64,000 bases of DNA. It comes from Centrapalus pauciflorus (lineage: Eukaryota > Streptophyta > Magnoliopsida > Asterales > Asteraceae). The stretch covers positions 268,396 to 332,395 of the forward strand of contig JAANYP010001762.1 of NCBI GenBank assembly GCA_020465985.1, read 5' to 3'. Position numbers and translations under genes: made by a program. Below the pieces are notes generated by a model that saw only the letters and a program-made list of their open reading frames with translations, had not been told where the DNA came from and did not search any database. This document shows, piece by piece, positions 43,615-55,012 of this stretch. The first letter of the stretch is position 1, and every line of letters begins with the position of its first letter.

Positions 43615-46023
43615 GACTGCATTGTCCTATCAAAAGACTTTGAAATACCTGAAAATCTTGTTTCACTTAGAACACCAAGAAAGGACAACGTCTACAGTTT
43701 GGACACAGAACTCTTATCCAAATCAAGCACTTTAAGCTGTTTAATATCCAATGCATCATCTAATGAGTCTGCTCTGTGGCACAGAAGGATGAGTCACATG
43801 AACTTCAAATCCATGAATGCTTTAGTCAAAAAGAACTTGGTAAGAGGTTTACCACAGAAGGAGTTCATATGTGATGATCATTGTGTAGCCTGCCTCAAAG
43901 GCAAGCAACACAAAACTTCTCATAAGGCCAAGGAAGTAAATTCAATCTCATCCGCTCTTCATCTTATTCAAATGGATCTCTTTGGTCCAACATCTGTTTT
44001 GAGCTTGAATAAAAGAGCCTACTGTTTAGTCATTGTTGATGATTTCACCAGGTTTACATGGGTTTATTTTCTTAGAACTAAGGATGAAACTGTTGAGTTG
44101 GTCAAGTCTTTCATTCTAAAAATTGAAAACCAATCTAAGTTAAAAGTCAAGGTGATCAGGTCAGACAATGGAACTGAGTTTAAAAATCTAATCCTAAACA
44201 GTATCTGTGAGTCAAAAGGAATTGCAAGGCAATATAGTGCACCTAGAACACCACAACAAAATGGTGTAGCTGAAAGAAAGAATAGAATACTAATAGAGGC
44301 TGCTAGAACAATGCTAGCTGATTCCAAATTGCCAATGACTCTCTGGGCAGAGGCAGTAACTACAACATGTTATGTTCTAAATAGGATTCAAGTTTTCCAG
44401 TCACAAGGGAAAACTCCCTACGAGCTATTCCATCACAGGATTCCCCTAGTGGCCTTCCTAAAACCATTTGGATGTTCATGCACTATCTTACATACTAAAA
44501 CTCACTTAGGTAAGTTTGAGAGTAAGGTTGAAGAAGGATTCTTTGTAGGATACTCTACACAAAGCAAAGCCTACAGGGTCTATAACCGTGTATCTAAAAC
44601 CACTGAAGAAAGTGCAAATGTTGAGTTTAATGAAAATATTGCAAATGTCAAAGGCACTGGTCCTGATTGGTTGTTTGATTTAGATTCACTAACAAATTCT
44701 CTGAGCTTTGTTGAGTATTCTGCAGGAGCAGTTGGTAACAATGTTGAAACTGCCAGAACAAATTCTCATGCTGTCAACACAAACATTCAAGCTGTTGGCA
44801 CAAAATTTCCAACTGTCGAAGATTCTGATAGATGGGATGAGTATACCATTCTACCACTTCTTACTTGTGACCCACATGGGGTCTTCATTGACCAACAGGA
44901 CATACATACAGAGACTGAAGTGCATCCCAAGTCCTGAAGTAATAGCTCCAACCAATAGAGAAACAGCCCCATCTCCAAATCAAATTGTTACTGCAACAGA
45001 ATCATCAACTGGTGTAGAAGGCGATGATACCAATCTGGGAAGCTCATTTCAAATAGAAAGTGAAGCTACACTCAGGGTTCACAAATATCATCCTCTTAAC
45101 CAGATCATGGGAAATCCACACACTCCTGTGCAGATAAGAATAATGATTCACAAGGAATCAACTGCTTCTGAATCAGCACTTCCTGAATTCAGTCTAGCTG
45201 CCTTTGAACATGCATGCTTTATGACATAATTAGAACCAAAGAAGGCTTCTGAGGCTCTGAAGGATCCATCTTGGATGGAGGCCATGCAAGAAGAGCTTTT
45301 GCAATTCAAGATTCGGAATGTGTGGACACTGCTTGAGTTGCCTAAAGGAAAGAGGGCAATTGGTACAAGATGGGTTTTCAGGAATAAAAAGGATGAGAGA
45401 AGTGTAGTGATCAAAAAACAAAGCAAGGCTGGTAGCTTAAGGTTACACTCAAGAAGAAGGAATAGACTATGATGATGTCTTTGCCCCAGTAGCAAGGATT
45501 GAAGCCATCAGATTGTTCCTAGCCTATGCCAGCTACAAAGGGTTCAAGGTGTACCAAATGGATGTGAAATCTGCATTTCTATATGGAACAATTGAAGAGG
45601 AGGTATATGTGTGTCAACCTCCTGGATTTGAAGACTATAAGTATCTAGAGAGAGTCTACAAGTTATACAAAGCACTCTATGGGCTTCACCAAGCTCCTAG
45701 AGCATGGTATGACACTTTGTCTTCCTATCTACTTCAGAATGGTTTCAAAAGAGGTACTCTGGACAAGACACTATTCACAAAGTCATTTAAATCAGAGATT
45801 CTTCTTGTTCAGATCCATGTTGATGACATCATATTTGGATCAACAAATGACATTCTTTGCAAGGAATTTGAGACTCTGATGCACAAAAAGTTTCAAATGA
45901 GTTCAATGGGAGTACTAACTTTCTTTCTAGGATTGCAGGTCAATAAGAAGCCCACTGGACTTTTCATCAGCCAATCAAAGTATGTGAATGATATTCTGGA
46001 AAAGTTTGGATACAAGGACACCA
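43615..46023 (+). pseudogene. C3 pol remnant, integrase and RT
   Basis: The 43699-44937 frame is a long intact stretch: HRRMSHMNFKSMNA, CVACLKGKQHK, the integrase core with QMDLFGPTSVLS, RSDNGTEFKN and QQNGVAERKN, and the C-terminal GKFESKVEEGFFVGYS. RT follows with a frameshift at about 45420 and a stop at 45227. From 45513 come YQMDVKSAFLYG and the catalytic block VQIHVDDIIFGST, where the usual Tyr before VDD is His. Sequence ends at about 46020, joining straight to the aORF; RNase H is absent. Confidence 0.85.
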
Positions 46024-48734
46024 TTTCATGCTGAACTGCTGCCATTTCTTGAAATGATGGATTTTCTCCGTCGTTCTCATATCCACTATGCTCTAACCGT
46101 CAATCCCACTATATACGTCTCTCATATAGAGCCATTTTGGAAATCAGCCACTGTAAATACTCGTGAGGGAATCACTTCATTTATATCTACCATTGATGGA
46201 AACACCATTACCATTACTAATGAGTCCATTCGACAACATTTGCATCTGCAAGATGCCTCAGGTATATCTACTCTATCGCTCACTGCTTTATATGAAGGTC
46301 TATTTGAAATAGGGTATAGGGGCCCAATAGATTCATTTACCTTTAATAAAGCACATTTTGGTCCTAAATGGAAGTATCTTGTACATATTCTTCACCAGTG
46401 CTTAAGCCCTAAAAGAACTGGTTGGTCTAACTTTTCCTCAAATATTGCCACTGCTCTAGTGTGCTTATCCACAGGCCAACAGTTCAATTTTTCAAATATG
46501 ATTTTTTATGTACATAAAAAGGATATATACATTAAAAGTACCATGCCTTAAAGAATGAGAAATTTTTTATGTATCCTCGGTTTTTGGCTGAACTCATTGC
46601 AAAATATTGCAATTCTTTAAAAGTACATAAAAAGGATATATACTTCCCACAGGCACTCTTTACCTTTTGTGAAAAGACTTTTAAAACCAAGTATCAATTT
46701 TCATAGTGTAGATGTCTCTTTGCCTCAAGCAATGTAGGCAATCTTTCCAAGAAATAGAGGTGAGGATCCTGTGCAGGCTCAGCACCATATTACTGCTTCA
46801 CCCCCAGGATTCCAACCCACTCTTGATGATACAAATATACCCTCTGATCCTTCTTCTATGCGTACCTCCCCAGCCCCATCACTAAAAATATACAAGAGAC
46901 AAAAGGCTGTAGGAGCTCCTTCCTGCTCAGTCCAAACCCTAGAGCCAAATAGCTCTGTGCAAGAGGATACTCATGTACAACATATCGATAGGGTACCCAC
47001 TGAGGACACTCCTACCCTCTATTTGGAGGTGAACATCCCTTCTAAGGATGTTCATATGGGTTTTGTGGCTGGTACTACTGATGTCTCTGCACAAGGGGCA
47101 CAGGACAGTACCATCATAACTAAGACCACGTCCATGGCAACAGAGGGTGTGCAAGCACCTTCTGGAAGTCCCAAGTACCAAGAATAAAGGGATCCATATG
47201 TTTCTACTCCTGGAATTGGTGCCAATGATAGATCTCAAATTCCTCTATCATTTGATGATCTTGAGGCTAGTCTGCAACTAATGGCGTTAACGGATAAACA
47301 ACTAAAACCTGTTGTAGCTATTCTGGAACATTACAAGTCCATAATTGCTGCACAGGGTTCCCAAATCATTGCTCTACAACAACTCACATCAGTCCAACAT
47401 CAAAAGCTTGCCGAGTTTCAGCTTGGGTTGAAGTTATATGGAAACAAGATTGTTCAGCTTGAAAAGCTGGTTCAAACCCTGTTAGCAAAGGTTTTTGGTC
47501 CCCATGATCAAACCAATGCATCCAAAAAGAGGGAGAATCTGGAGACCCCACTACCAGTCCAAACAGCTTCAAGTTCACCATTGGCAGCTTCAGCTTCCAG
47601 GCCAACAGTCCCAGCAGTTTCTCAAACTGTTAGTCCAGAAGCTCAAGTTGTTCCTGTTAAAAAGCCAGGTGGAGTGTTCATAAGAGAAAGCATTCAAGAA
47701 CCATCCCCAACAGTCCAAGCCACAGTAGCAGCCTCAGCAGCAACCATAGACAAAGGAAAGGGCATTTTGATTGAGTCTCCAAAAGTCAAATTTATTTCAA
47801 AAGAAGCCCAAGTTGCTCATGATGCTGAATTGGCCAGAAAATTGGCAGAAGAACAAGATCAAATCCTAGACCAGCAAGCCCAAGAAAAAATGGGGGATGA
47901 TGAAACCCTTGGAGATTATCTGTGTGGGTTTGTGGTTAAGGAAAGTCAAAAGAAGAGGAAAAGGCCAACATGGCCTTCAAAGGGAGAACACAGAAATTTT
48001 TTGATAAACTTCTCTGCGATAGCTGGTGTTTCTAAAGTCACTGCTCAATCATGGCCAACAGAGAAGCTTCAGGCCTTATATCACAGAGAAAAGGAAAAAG
48101 AAAAGGCCTCCAAACAAGTCCATGATCGCCCTCAACTGTTGCTGCTGTTCCTCAATGTGAAACTATTCATCAAACAAAGTTTGATCAAGTCAAAAGAGTT
48201 TTGTTTGACCAACAATTGCAAAAGGCAATGGAGATAGAAAAGGCTCTTGATCAGCATGACTTCTCCAAACCACCAATTACTTACTGGTATGCCAAATCAA
48301 TGAATGACATTGATCTGGTATATCATTTTGTAATTAAAAGAGAAGCTGGTCCAGAAGAAGAGTACAAAAGCCTGATCCAACAGGTTCAGAGAATAACTAG
48401 AGATGAGCTAACACAGATTCACAATATTGGGATGGCTAGCCACTCTAGGTCACCAATAGTGTGGGTTCAGAATAACCTAAAGGATTTTATAAGCATGTTT
48501 GATCCAGAATCCACCAGAGTGGATATAGGAGATGCCAAGGAAATGAAGATTGTACAGATTGATCTATATGCAAAGTCCATGACATATAGACTCAAACTTG
48601 CAGACAGATCCAACAGATTCTACATTTTTGAATTTCTTGATTTGCCAAAAGAATGGCTACTCCAAATGAGCTCAATGAAGATTGAATGTGATAAAGAGGA
48701 GTTAAAAAGAGATTTCATAAAAGCTATAGGGTAG
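46024..48734 (+). pseudogene. C3 aORF
   Basis: Starts inside the N-terminal domain through the deletion (LEMMDFLRRSHIHYAL, IEPFWKSA, KWKYLVHILHQCLSPKRTGWSNFSSN, FNFSNMIF). Near 46508 a stretch of about 21 bp is duplicated from 46622-46642 and destroys the frame. The linker is at 46771-47187 and 47281-48237, with a frameshift near 48200. The C-terminal domain, 48201-48734, is intact: KPPITYWYAKSMNDIDLVYHFVIKREAG, FDPESTRVDIGDAKEMKIVQIDLY. It confirms the reading of C1. Confidence 0.65.
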
Positions 48735-48865
48735 AAGCTTGCACAGTTGTAATATGTAAGTTTTTGGATGCCATAGTTTGTATATAACAGTTTTACTTTG
48801 TTTTTATTTCCTTATTTGAATAGAAACTTAAAGTCTTTTGTTAAGAATTTAAGTTAGGGGGAGAT

Positions 48866-49048
48866 TCTTGGAAAATAATCTAAGTATGTCAAGCTGTTAG
48901 TTAGGATTTCTCAAGCTCTTAGTAGTATTTCTGTGTAATTACAAAGTTCGAGCTGCCAGTTCTATAAAATCGAGCTGCTAGTTCAAAAGTTCAAGCTGCC
49001 AGAGTCAAGTTCAAGCTGCTCAACAGATAGATAACAGAAAGTGCTAAA
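48866..49048 (+). repeat. C3 3' LTR, truncated
   Basis: A PPT (TAGGGGGAGAT) ends at 48865, followed by TCTTGGAAAATAATC, the LTR start with TG changed to TC. Similarity to the 5' LTR ends after GAAAGTGCTAAA near 49048, next to the G3 LTR. Confidence 0.75.
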
Positions 49049-49054
49049 CACATT

Positions 49055-49943
49055 TGTAGAAACAAACTTTAAAATAAAAACTACTTGTTAATGAACTTAG
49101 CTTTTGATGAAACTTGTTGTTGATGATTGTATATTATGCAAGACATATAATTTATAAATATAAAAAGTAAATAAGATAATTTTTATTTACCTTAGTGAAC
49201 GAAGAAAATCATTTGTGTAGAAGATGTGATCTTGAATTTTTATTGCACACAACACTACTTGAATACTTGAAGAACAAAAGGAAAGAACTTTGGTGTTTGT
49301 GGTGAGGCTTGGCCGAATTATTGAGAGAGGAAGAAGGAGGTTTTTGCTCTTTGCAAAGTGTGGAAATGAAGTGAAGAGTGAGCCTCTATTTATAGATGAG
49401 AAAAGTGGTCTTACAATGACGAAAAGGTGAAGGTTTAGTGCAAGTTTTGCCAAGCATGGTGAAAAATATGAAAAGTTGATTTAGATGGTGCAAGGCTTTC
49501 TAATAAATAATCAAAGTCAATGGGGAGGGTTTGTACCCTATGGGGCCGACCATCATGCGGTTAAAAAGAAGTTTTTCTTTCTTTTATAAAAGTATTTACA
49601 ATGTATTTCTAATGTATTAACATTTTTCTAAACTGATACAAATACTTGTTGAATTGAATATATTAGTTAAATGAAATTGTTATTGTCTTGCATAAAAAGT
49701 TATAAAAGTTGTTAATGCATAATGATTGTCACTAATCTTAATTAAATCATGCACCTTAGTTGATTTATTTTATCATGTCGTAATTTGATCGGATTAATTT
49801 ATTTGTCGATTCATCAGATCACACCGACGAAATTGTTTCTGCTTGTAAGGAAAATCATTATGAACTTGTTAATCATTTTGATTTAACAATAATTACTATT
49901 TATTAGATGACAGATGCTAACCTGATTTTGTGCTGGTTTTACA
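49055..49943 (-). repeat. G3 3' LTR (about 889 bp)
   Basis: Minus-strand LTR TGTAAAACCAGC...GTTTCTACA. The inner edge is set by the adjacent purine tract AACAGGGGGAGAC (minus strand, 49944-49957); the outer edge is where family-C LTR similarity ends. A TATA box, CTATAAATAGAGG on the minus strand at about 49383-49396, supports the orientation and promoter role. Confidence 0.65.
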
Positions 49944-50115
49944 GTCTCCCCCTGTTAAGGGAATTTCGTCCCGAAATTTTTTCTTGTTTCCTCAGGGTCT
50001 TGTTACTTGAGAATAGGTGAGGGTATTTTTGTTTAAACTGGTCTTCGTGTTCCCACGTGAATTCTGGACCACGTCAGGCATTCCATCTGACTTTAACAAT
50101 GGGAATGCGACTGTC

Positions 50116-50843
50116 CTACAATCTCTTCATCTCACGGTCCATGATTTCTACCGGCTCTTCGATGAAGCGAAGTTTATCATCTAGTTGAATTTCTTCCAAA
50201 GGAATAACGACTGTTTCATCTGACAAGCACTTCTTTGGATTCAGTACATGGAAGGTATTGTGCACACTGCTATGCTCCGGTGGTATCTCCATCGATAAGC
50301 TACTGGACCAATTCTCTTTAAGACTGTGAACGACCCAATGTAACAAGGATTTAGTTTTCCTCGTTTCCCAAATCGTATTACGCCCTTCCATGACGAGACT
50401 TTCAGCAGTACTCTTTCTCCCACTTAAAATTCCAGGGATTTTCTCCTCACGTCTGCATAGCTCTTCTGACGATCACGGGTAGCTTTTAATCTGTTCCATA
50501 TATGCACTACCTTTTCAGGGGTCTCGAGTATGATTTTTAGGCCAGTGACTTGACTATCCTGGACTTCGGCCCAACAAAGGGGTGATCGACACTTTCGCCC
50601 GTACAGTGCCTCAAATGGAGCAGCCTTAAGACTTGCGTGATGGTTGTTGTTGTACGAAAACTCCTATAAAGGCAATTGTGTATCCCAGTTTTTTCCAATT
50701 TCAATTACACAGGCTCGCAACATATCTTCCAGGGTTTGGATCGGCCTTTCACTCTGATCGTCGATTTGAGGGTGATATGTGGTACTCGTGTCTAAGTTTG
50801 TACCCAAAGCTCCTAGTAACGGTTGCCAGAATCTGGATGTAAA
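50116..50843 (-). pseudogene. G3 integrase C-terminal and chromo-like end
   Basis: Minus-strand frames 50241-50423 and 50116-50391 give FRKRGKLNPCYIGSF-like and VGPVAYRWRY pieces (GPF/Y-type), then VHNTFHVLNPKKCLSDETVVIPLEEIQLDDKL and PVEIMDREMKRL, the usual end of gypsy pol before the PPT. The region up to 50843 covers the integrase core remainder with several frameshifts. A chromodomain cannot be shown. Non-functional. Confidence 0.7.
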
Positions 50844-51740
50844 TCAACTATCCCTATCTGAAATGACCGAGACAGTCACCCCATGTCTGGAGACGACTAC
50901 CTTGACGTAAATGTGAGTCAACTTGTTCATCTTGTCAGTCTCGTTGATCGGTAAGAAATGCGCAGATATCGTCAGGCGGTCGATTATTAACCAAATGGTG
51001 TCATAACCACTAGATGTCTTTGGTACTTTCGTTATGAAGTCCATGGTTATCCGTTCGCACTTCCATTGGAGAATCTCTAGTTGCTGCAATAACCCCGGGA
51101 GTTTATGATGTTCTGCCTTAACCTTGGAGCATGTTAAACACTTGCTGACATATGTCGAGATGTCAGCCTTCATGTTCGGCCACCAGTATAGCTCCATGAG
51201 ATCATGATACATCTTGTCGGATCCATGGTGGACGGCATACCTTGACTTGTGTCCTTCATCCATGACCCTCTTTCTTACTCTGCCAAAGCTTAGTAACCAG
51301 ATTCTGTTCATTAAGTATCGGTTCCCATTAGCCCTTATCTTAAACTGTTTATCCCTGCCTCTCAGGGCTTCGTTTTTTACGTTTTCCTCCTTAACAGCTT
51401 CTATTTGTGCATCGTGAATTAGGGAATGAAGGTTTGGATGAATGGTGATGACTAGGGCTCGTACCCTTAATGGCTTAGTTCTTTCCTTTCGACTCAGAGC
51501 GTCAGCAACCATATTAGCCTTTCTTGGGTCATAACGAATCTCACAGTCGTAAACACTTAATAACTCCATCCATCGGCGATGCCTCACATCCATATATACA
51601 GTACACTTTGTACCGTACAAGTAATGTGTCCAAATTTTAAGGGAAAAAACTACTGCTCCCAGCTCTAAATCATGCGCTGTGTAATTCACCTCGTGAGTCT
51701 TGAGTTTTCGTGAGGTATAAGCTATGACTTTATCATTCTA
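50844..51740 (-). pseudogene. G3 RNase H and integrase
   Basis: The frame to 51689 begins in RNase H (NYTAHDLELGAVVFSLKIW, HYLYG, ADALSRKE). It continues through the integrase zinc-binding domain (HHGSDKMYHDL, YWWPNMKADI, CLTCSKVKAEH) into the core start (ERITMDFITKVPKTSSGYDTIWLIIDRLT). It ends at an in-frame stop after ISDRDS, just before the catalytic region's second Asp would be complete. These motifs are diagnostic for Ty3/gypsy pol. Confidence 0.85.
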
Positions 51741-52530
51741 CCTCAACACGCATCCAAGACCATTGTGTGAAGCATCACAGTATACTACAAAATTCTTGTT
51801 TCCTTCGGTTAAGGACAAAACAGGCGTGCTACACACTTTGTGCTTTAATAGCCAAAATGTTGTCTCTGGGTCATCGCCCCAATTATACTTAATGTCCTTT
51901 CGGGTCAATTCTATTAGAGATTCGGCGATCTTTGAGAAATTTTCGATAAATCTCCTATAGTAACCGGCATGTCCTAGGAACTGACGTATCTTTGTGGGGG
52001 TTCTAAGAGTTGAACAATTCTTCATAGCCTCGATCTTTACGGGGTCAACTTGGATTACTTTACTGTTGATCAGGTGATTGAGGAATTTCCCTTCTCTTAG
52101 CCAGAAGTCACACTTAGAAAGCTTGGCATATAGTTGTTCTTTCTCTAATAACTCCAAAATCAACCTCAAGTGTTGCTCATGCTCTTCCTTGTTTCGTGAG
52201 TAGATTAAGATGTCGTCTATGAAGACAATCACGAATTTGTCTAAATATGGCTTCACACCTGATTCATGAGGTCCATGAATACTGCTAGCGCATTGGTCAA
52301 TCCACACAGCATCAATTGGAATTCATAATGAACGTAACGAGTTCTGAAGGTTGTCATCGGAATATCTTCCTCACGAACTCTAACCTGATGATAACCAGAC
52401 CTTAGGTCGATTTTCGAATAGAAGCTTGATCCTTGGAGTTGGTCAAACAAGTAATCGATCCTAGGGAGTGGGTATCAGTTCTTTATGGTTTGCTTGTTTA
52501 GTTCTCGGTAGTCGATGCACATTCTGAATG
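51738..52530 (-). pseudogene. G3 reverse transcriptase, C-terminal part
   Basis: Read from 52530 down: RMCIDYRELNKQ (start of RT fingers), then FDQLQGSSFYSKIDLRSGYHQVRV, MTTFRTRYVHYEFQLMLCGLTNA, a one-base frameshift near 52280, then the catalytic VIVFIDDILIYSRN and the thumb/connection (CDFWLREGKFLNHLI, FLGHAGYYRRFIENFS). The FIDD box is the gypsy version of YVDD. Disrupted by the frameshift and by A2 at 52554. Confidence 0.85.
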
Positions 52531-52553
52531 TTTGATATGATGTTATTTGTATA

Positions 52554-53622
52554 TGTTAGGCATAAAAAGGCCTCAGTCAAACCTGTTCTGCATCCGAGGG
52601 GGAGATTCTAAATCAAACCTGTTGATGCATTTGAAGGTTGAATTTAAGGCCTGTTATATGTCTTATTGAGACCTGAAAATGATTTGCAATATCAGCCCAA
52701 AGCTGTTCAATGTGTTGCAACAAAGGCAGTTTTGCCCAAGCTGTTCAGTCTGCTGAACAGGCTAGACATAAACTGTCTACGCTACTCTACACTGGTGAGC
52801 AGCTTGGGCAGTTTACAAGTGTCCTGTTCTTTGTGAACATGCTAAACACTTTATGGAATGTGTTTCCAAGTCCTCATGTATTGTTTTTGACTGCAAGATC
52901 AGTTTACAAAGTCGAAGACAAAGTGGAAATCAGAACTGCTCAGCCTGCAACAATAGGCAAAGTGAAAAGAACTGCTCAGCCTGCAACAATAGGCAATAGG
53001 CAAAGGAAGAAAGACAGAAAGTTGACATTCCTTATTTAGTTAAAGCCAATGCAACAATAGGCAAAGTGAAAAGACAAAATTTCTTCTGCATAAAAGCATG
53101 TCTGCTTTTCAGAATGTGCAGAAAAAGCTTATGTTGTCTTTTCAACAAGACTTTCCCTTTTTCCTTTCGTCCAATGAAGAAGCTTCACTTAGATCCTCTG
53201 ATTGAGTATAAAAAGTAACTTCCAAGGATTGAATGAATAAGCAGAAACAGCTAAGTGCTGAATCCAAGAGTGAACGTGCATTCAAGTGTGTCTTTCATGC
53301 ATGCAAGTCTGCTTGAATAAAACAGTGCTTGGTGTCTAAGCTATTCTTGTTCAAGCTGTTCCTCTGAGTCTTGTAAACACAGTGAGTGATTCTTAGTGAG
53401 TGTGTTCATTGTAACTAGTTTGAGTCTGTCTTAGACTAGTAATCATAATGTTGTATCTGTCATCTCAGCTTGAACCATTCCGCATTCAAGCTCGTTTGTA
53501 ATTAACATTTGTTGATAATACATACAAACATTGAGAAAATTAAGTGTAGTTTTTAAATAGCTGTATTCACCCCCCCTCTACAGCTTAAGGCTATATACTT
53601 GGGATATCTTTTGGGACCTACA
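52554..53622 (+). repeat. A2 5' LTR (1069 bp)
   Basis: TGTTAGGCAT...GGGACCTACA. Same inverted repeat CTGTTCAG...CTGAACAG (52741-52760) as A1. The C run near the 3' end is only 7 long (53570-53576) against 17 in A1. Confidence 0.9.
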
Positions 53623-53624
53623 AC

Positions 53625-53637
53625 TGGTATCAAAGCA
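53625..53637 (+). other. A2 primer-binding site
   Basis: TGGTATCAAAGCA, initiator-Met tRNA type with one mismatch to the TGGTATCAGAGC core, 2 bp after the LTR. Confidence 0.8.
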
Positions 53638-53684
53638 GTTTAGAGTGTGTGTCATTCTAGATCTCTCATTCTCCCAAAGTTTCC

Positions 53685-55012
53685 ATGGACAACAGTGCTG
53701 CAAGTTCCTCATACTATGGCAATGGCTCAATGGGCAAACCTCCAAAGTTCTATCATCAGAACTTTTCTGGTTGGAAGTGCAGAATGATGCTCTACTTAGA
53801 GAATCTGGATGTACAACTACCAGAGATTATGATGGAGGGTCCCTATGTGGCAACCTCTGTTACAACTATAACTCCTGCTGTTGAAGGAGCTACTCCTGAA
53901 ATCAGAACATTTGAGAAAGCAAAAGCTCAATGGTATGATGAAGACAAAAGGTTGGTGGCTCTTGATGCAAAGGCCAGAAATAACCTGGTCATCTCTCTGC
54001 CTGATGATGTGTTCAAACAGGTTGAGAAAATGAAGACTGCAAAAAAAATGTGAGATACTTTGTGTACCGTCTATGATGGACCCACAATCACACTGGATAA
54101 CAGGATTAACAATTTTGTCAGACAGTATGAACTTTTCTTTGCAAAACCAAAGGAGACTCTCACTTAAACCTACACCAGGTTTACTGCTCTTGTTAATGAT
54201 CTCAAAGCTGTTGGGATCACCAAAGACAGTCTGACTCTGGTGAACAAATTTTTAGACATTCTACCTGAAGAATGGAATTACTTTTCTACAATCTTAAGAA
54301 ATTCAGGTACCATTAGAAGTATGGATCTTGTTAATCTGTATGGATCCTTCCTGAATGATGAGCAGTCAAGGCAACAAAAGAGAAATGCCTTGGAAATGTC
54401 TAAGAAAGGTGCAGCCTTTGTGGCCAGCGTGAGACAACCTGTAAGTCAGATGGGTGATGTGTTCACTCAACCTGATCAACAAACTGATGATAAGGAGGAA
54501 GTGTCTGATGAGGAAGATAATGCAGATCTTGCTGAACTGGACGATGAGCAAATGATAGCCATGCTTGTCAAAAGGTTCAACAAGAAAAGGTTTGGAAGAA
54601 ACATGCTGCAGGGAAGTTCAGGTGCTGTAAAAAAAAGGCATTTGATAAGTCCAAAGTTGAGTGCTTTAAATGTGGCAAACCTGGCCATATAGCTACTGAC
54701 TGTGTGTCGAAAGCTGTTGGTCAGTCATCCAAGCCACACAAGACAAACATGGATGATAGCTATAGGGTTAAGTACCTTATGGCTATGGCTAAGCTGAGGA
54801 AGTTGGAAAACTCAGTGGTTTCCAACCGACAAAAGGGACTCATGGCAGAGACTTGTGACTGGGAGGATTCTGATTCATCTTCAGATGAAGAAGACAATCA
54901 ATGTCTGATGGCCAACACTGATGTCCCATCAACAAGCAACTTCAAACAGGATCTGGCTGAAGCTGAAGCCTTCAGCAGCTTGGAGAACTGGAACCCTACA
55001 ATGATGTATAAG
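53685..55012 (+). pseudogene. A2 gag, upstream part with first zinc knuckle
   Basis: ATG at 53685 (MDNSAASSSYYG). Copia Gag with FSGWKCRMMLYLE, FEKAKAQWYDEDKRLVALD and LDILPEEWNYFSTILRNSG. Nonsense codons at 54051-54053 (TGA) and 54165 (TAA) lie in the same frame. A run of A near 54632 shifts into the frame with the knuckle CFKCGKPGHIATDC (about 54662-54703), and the region then runs to the donor-like AAG|GTACAA at 55012/55013. Damaged but clearly gag. Confidence 0.8.

Larger units (their letters stand above)
41851..49048 (+). mobile_element. Copia element C3, internally deleted
   Basis: Second family-C copy: 5' LTR 41851-42451, PBS, gag-pol remnants, aORF, PPT and a truncated 3' LTR from 48866. 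Compared with C1 it lacks the gag N-terminus, part of the gag coiled coil, the whole protease with the 3' end of the putative intron, and everything from the RT end through RNase H to the aORF start. It could move only with proteins supplied in trans, and its right LTR is now cut off by G3. Confidence 0.85.
49055..52553 (-). mobile_element. Ty3/gypsy element G3, 3' half
   Basis: Minus-strand LTR, PPT and pol in the Ty3/gypsy order (RT, RNase H, integrase, C-terminal extension). A2 interrupts it at 52554; protease, gag and the other LTR should lie beyond A2, outside the window. Confidence 0.85.

Noticed and set aside
49187..49453. Minus-strand 88-residue frame
   Set aside because: It lies inside the G3 LTR, over its TATA box and leader; a chance ORF.
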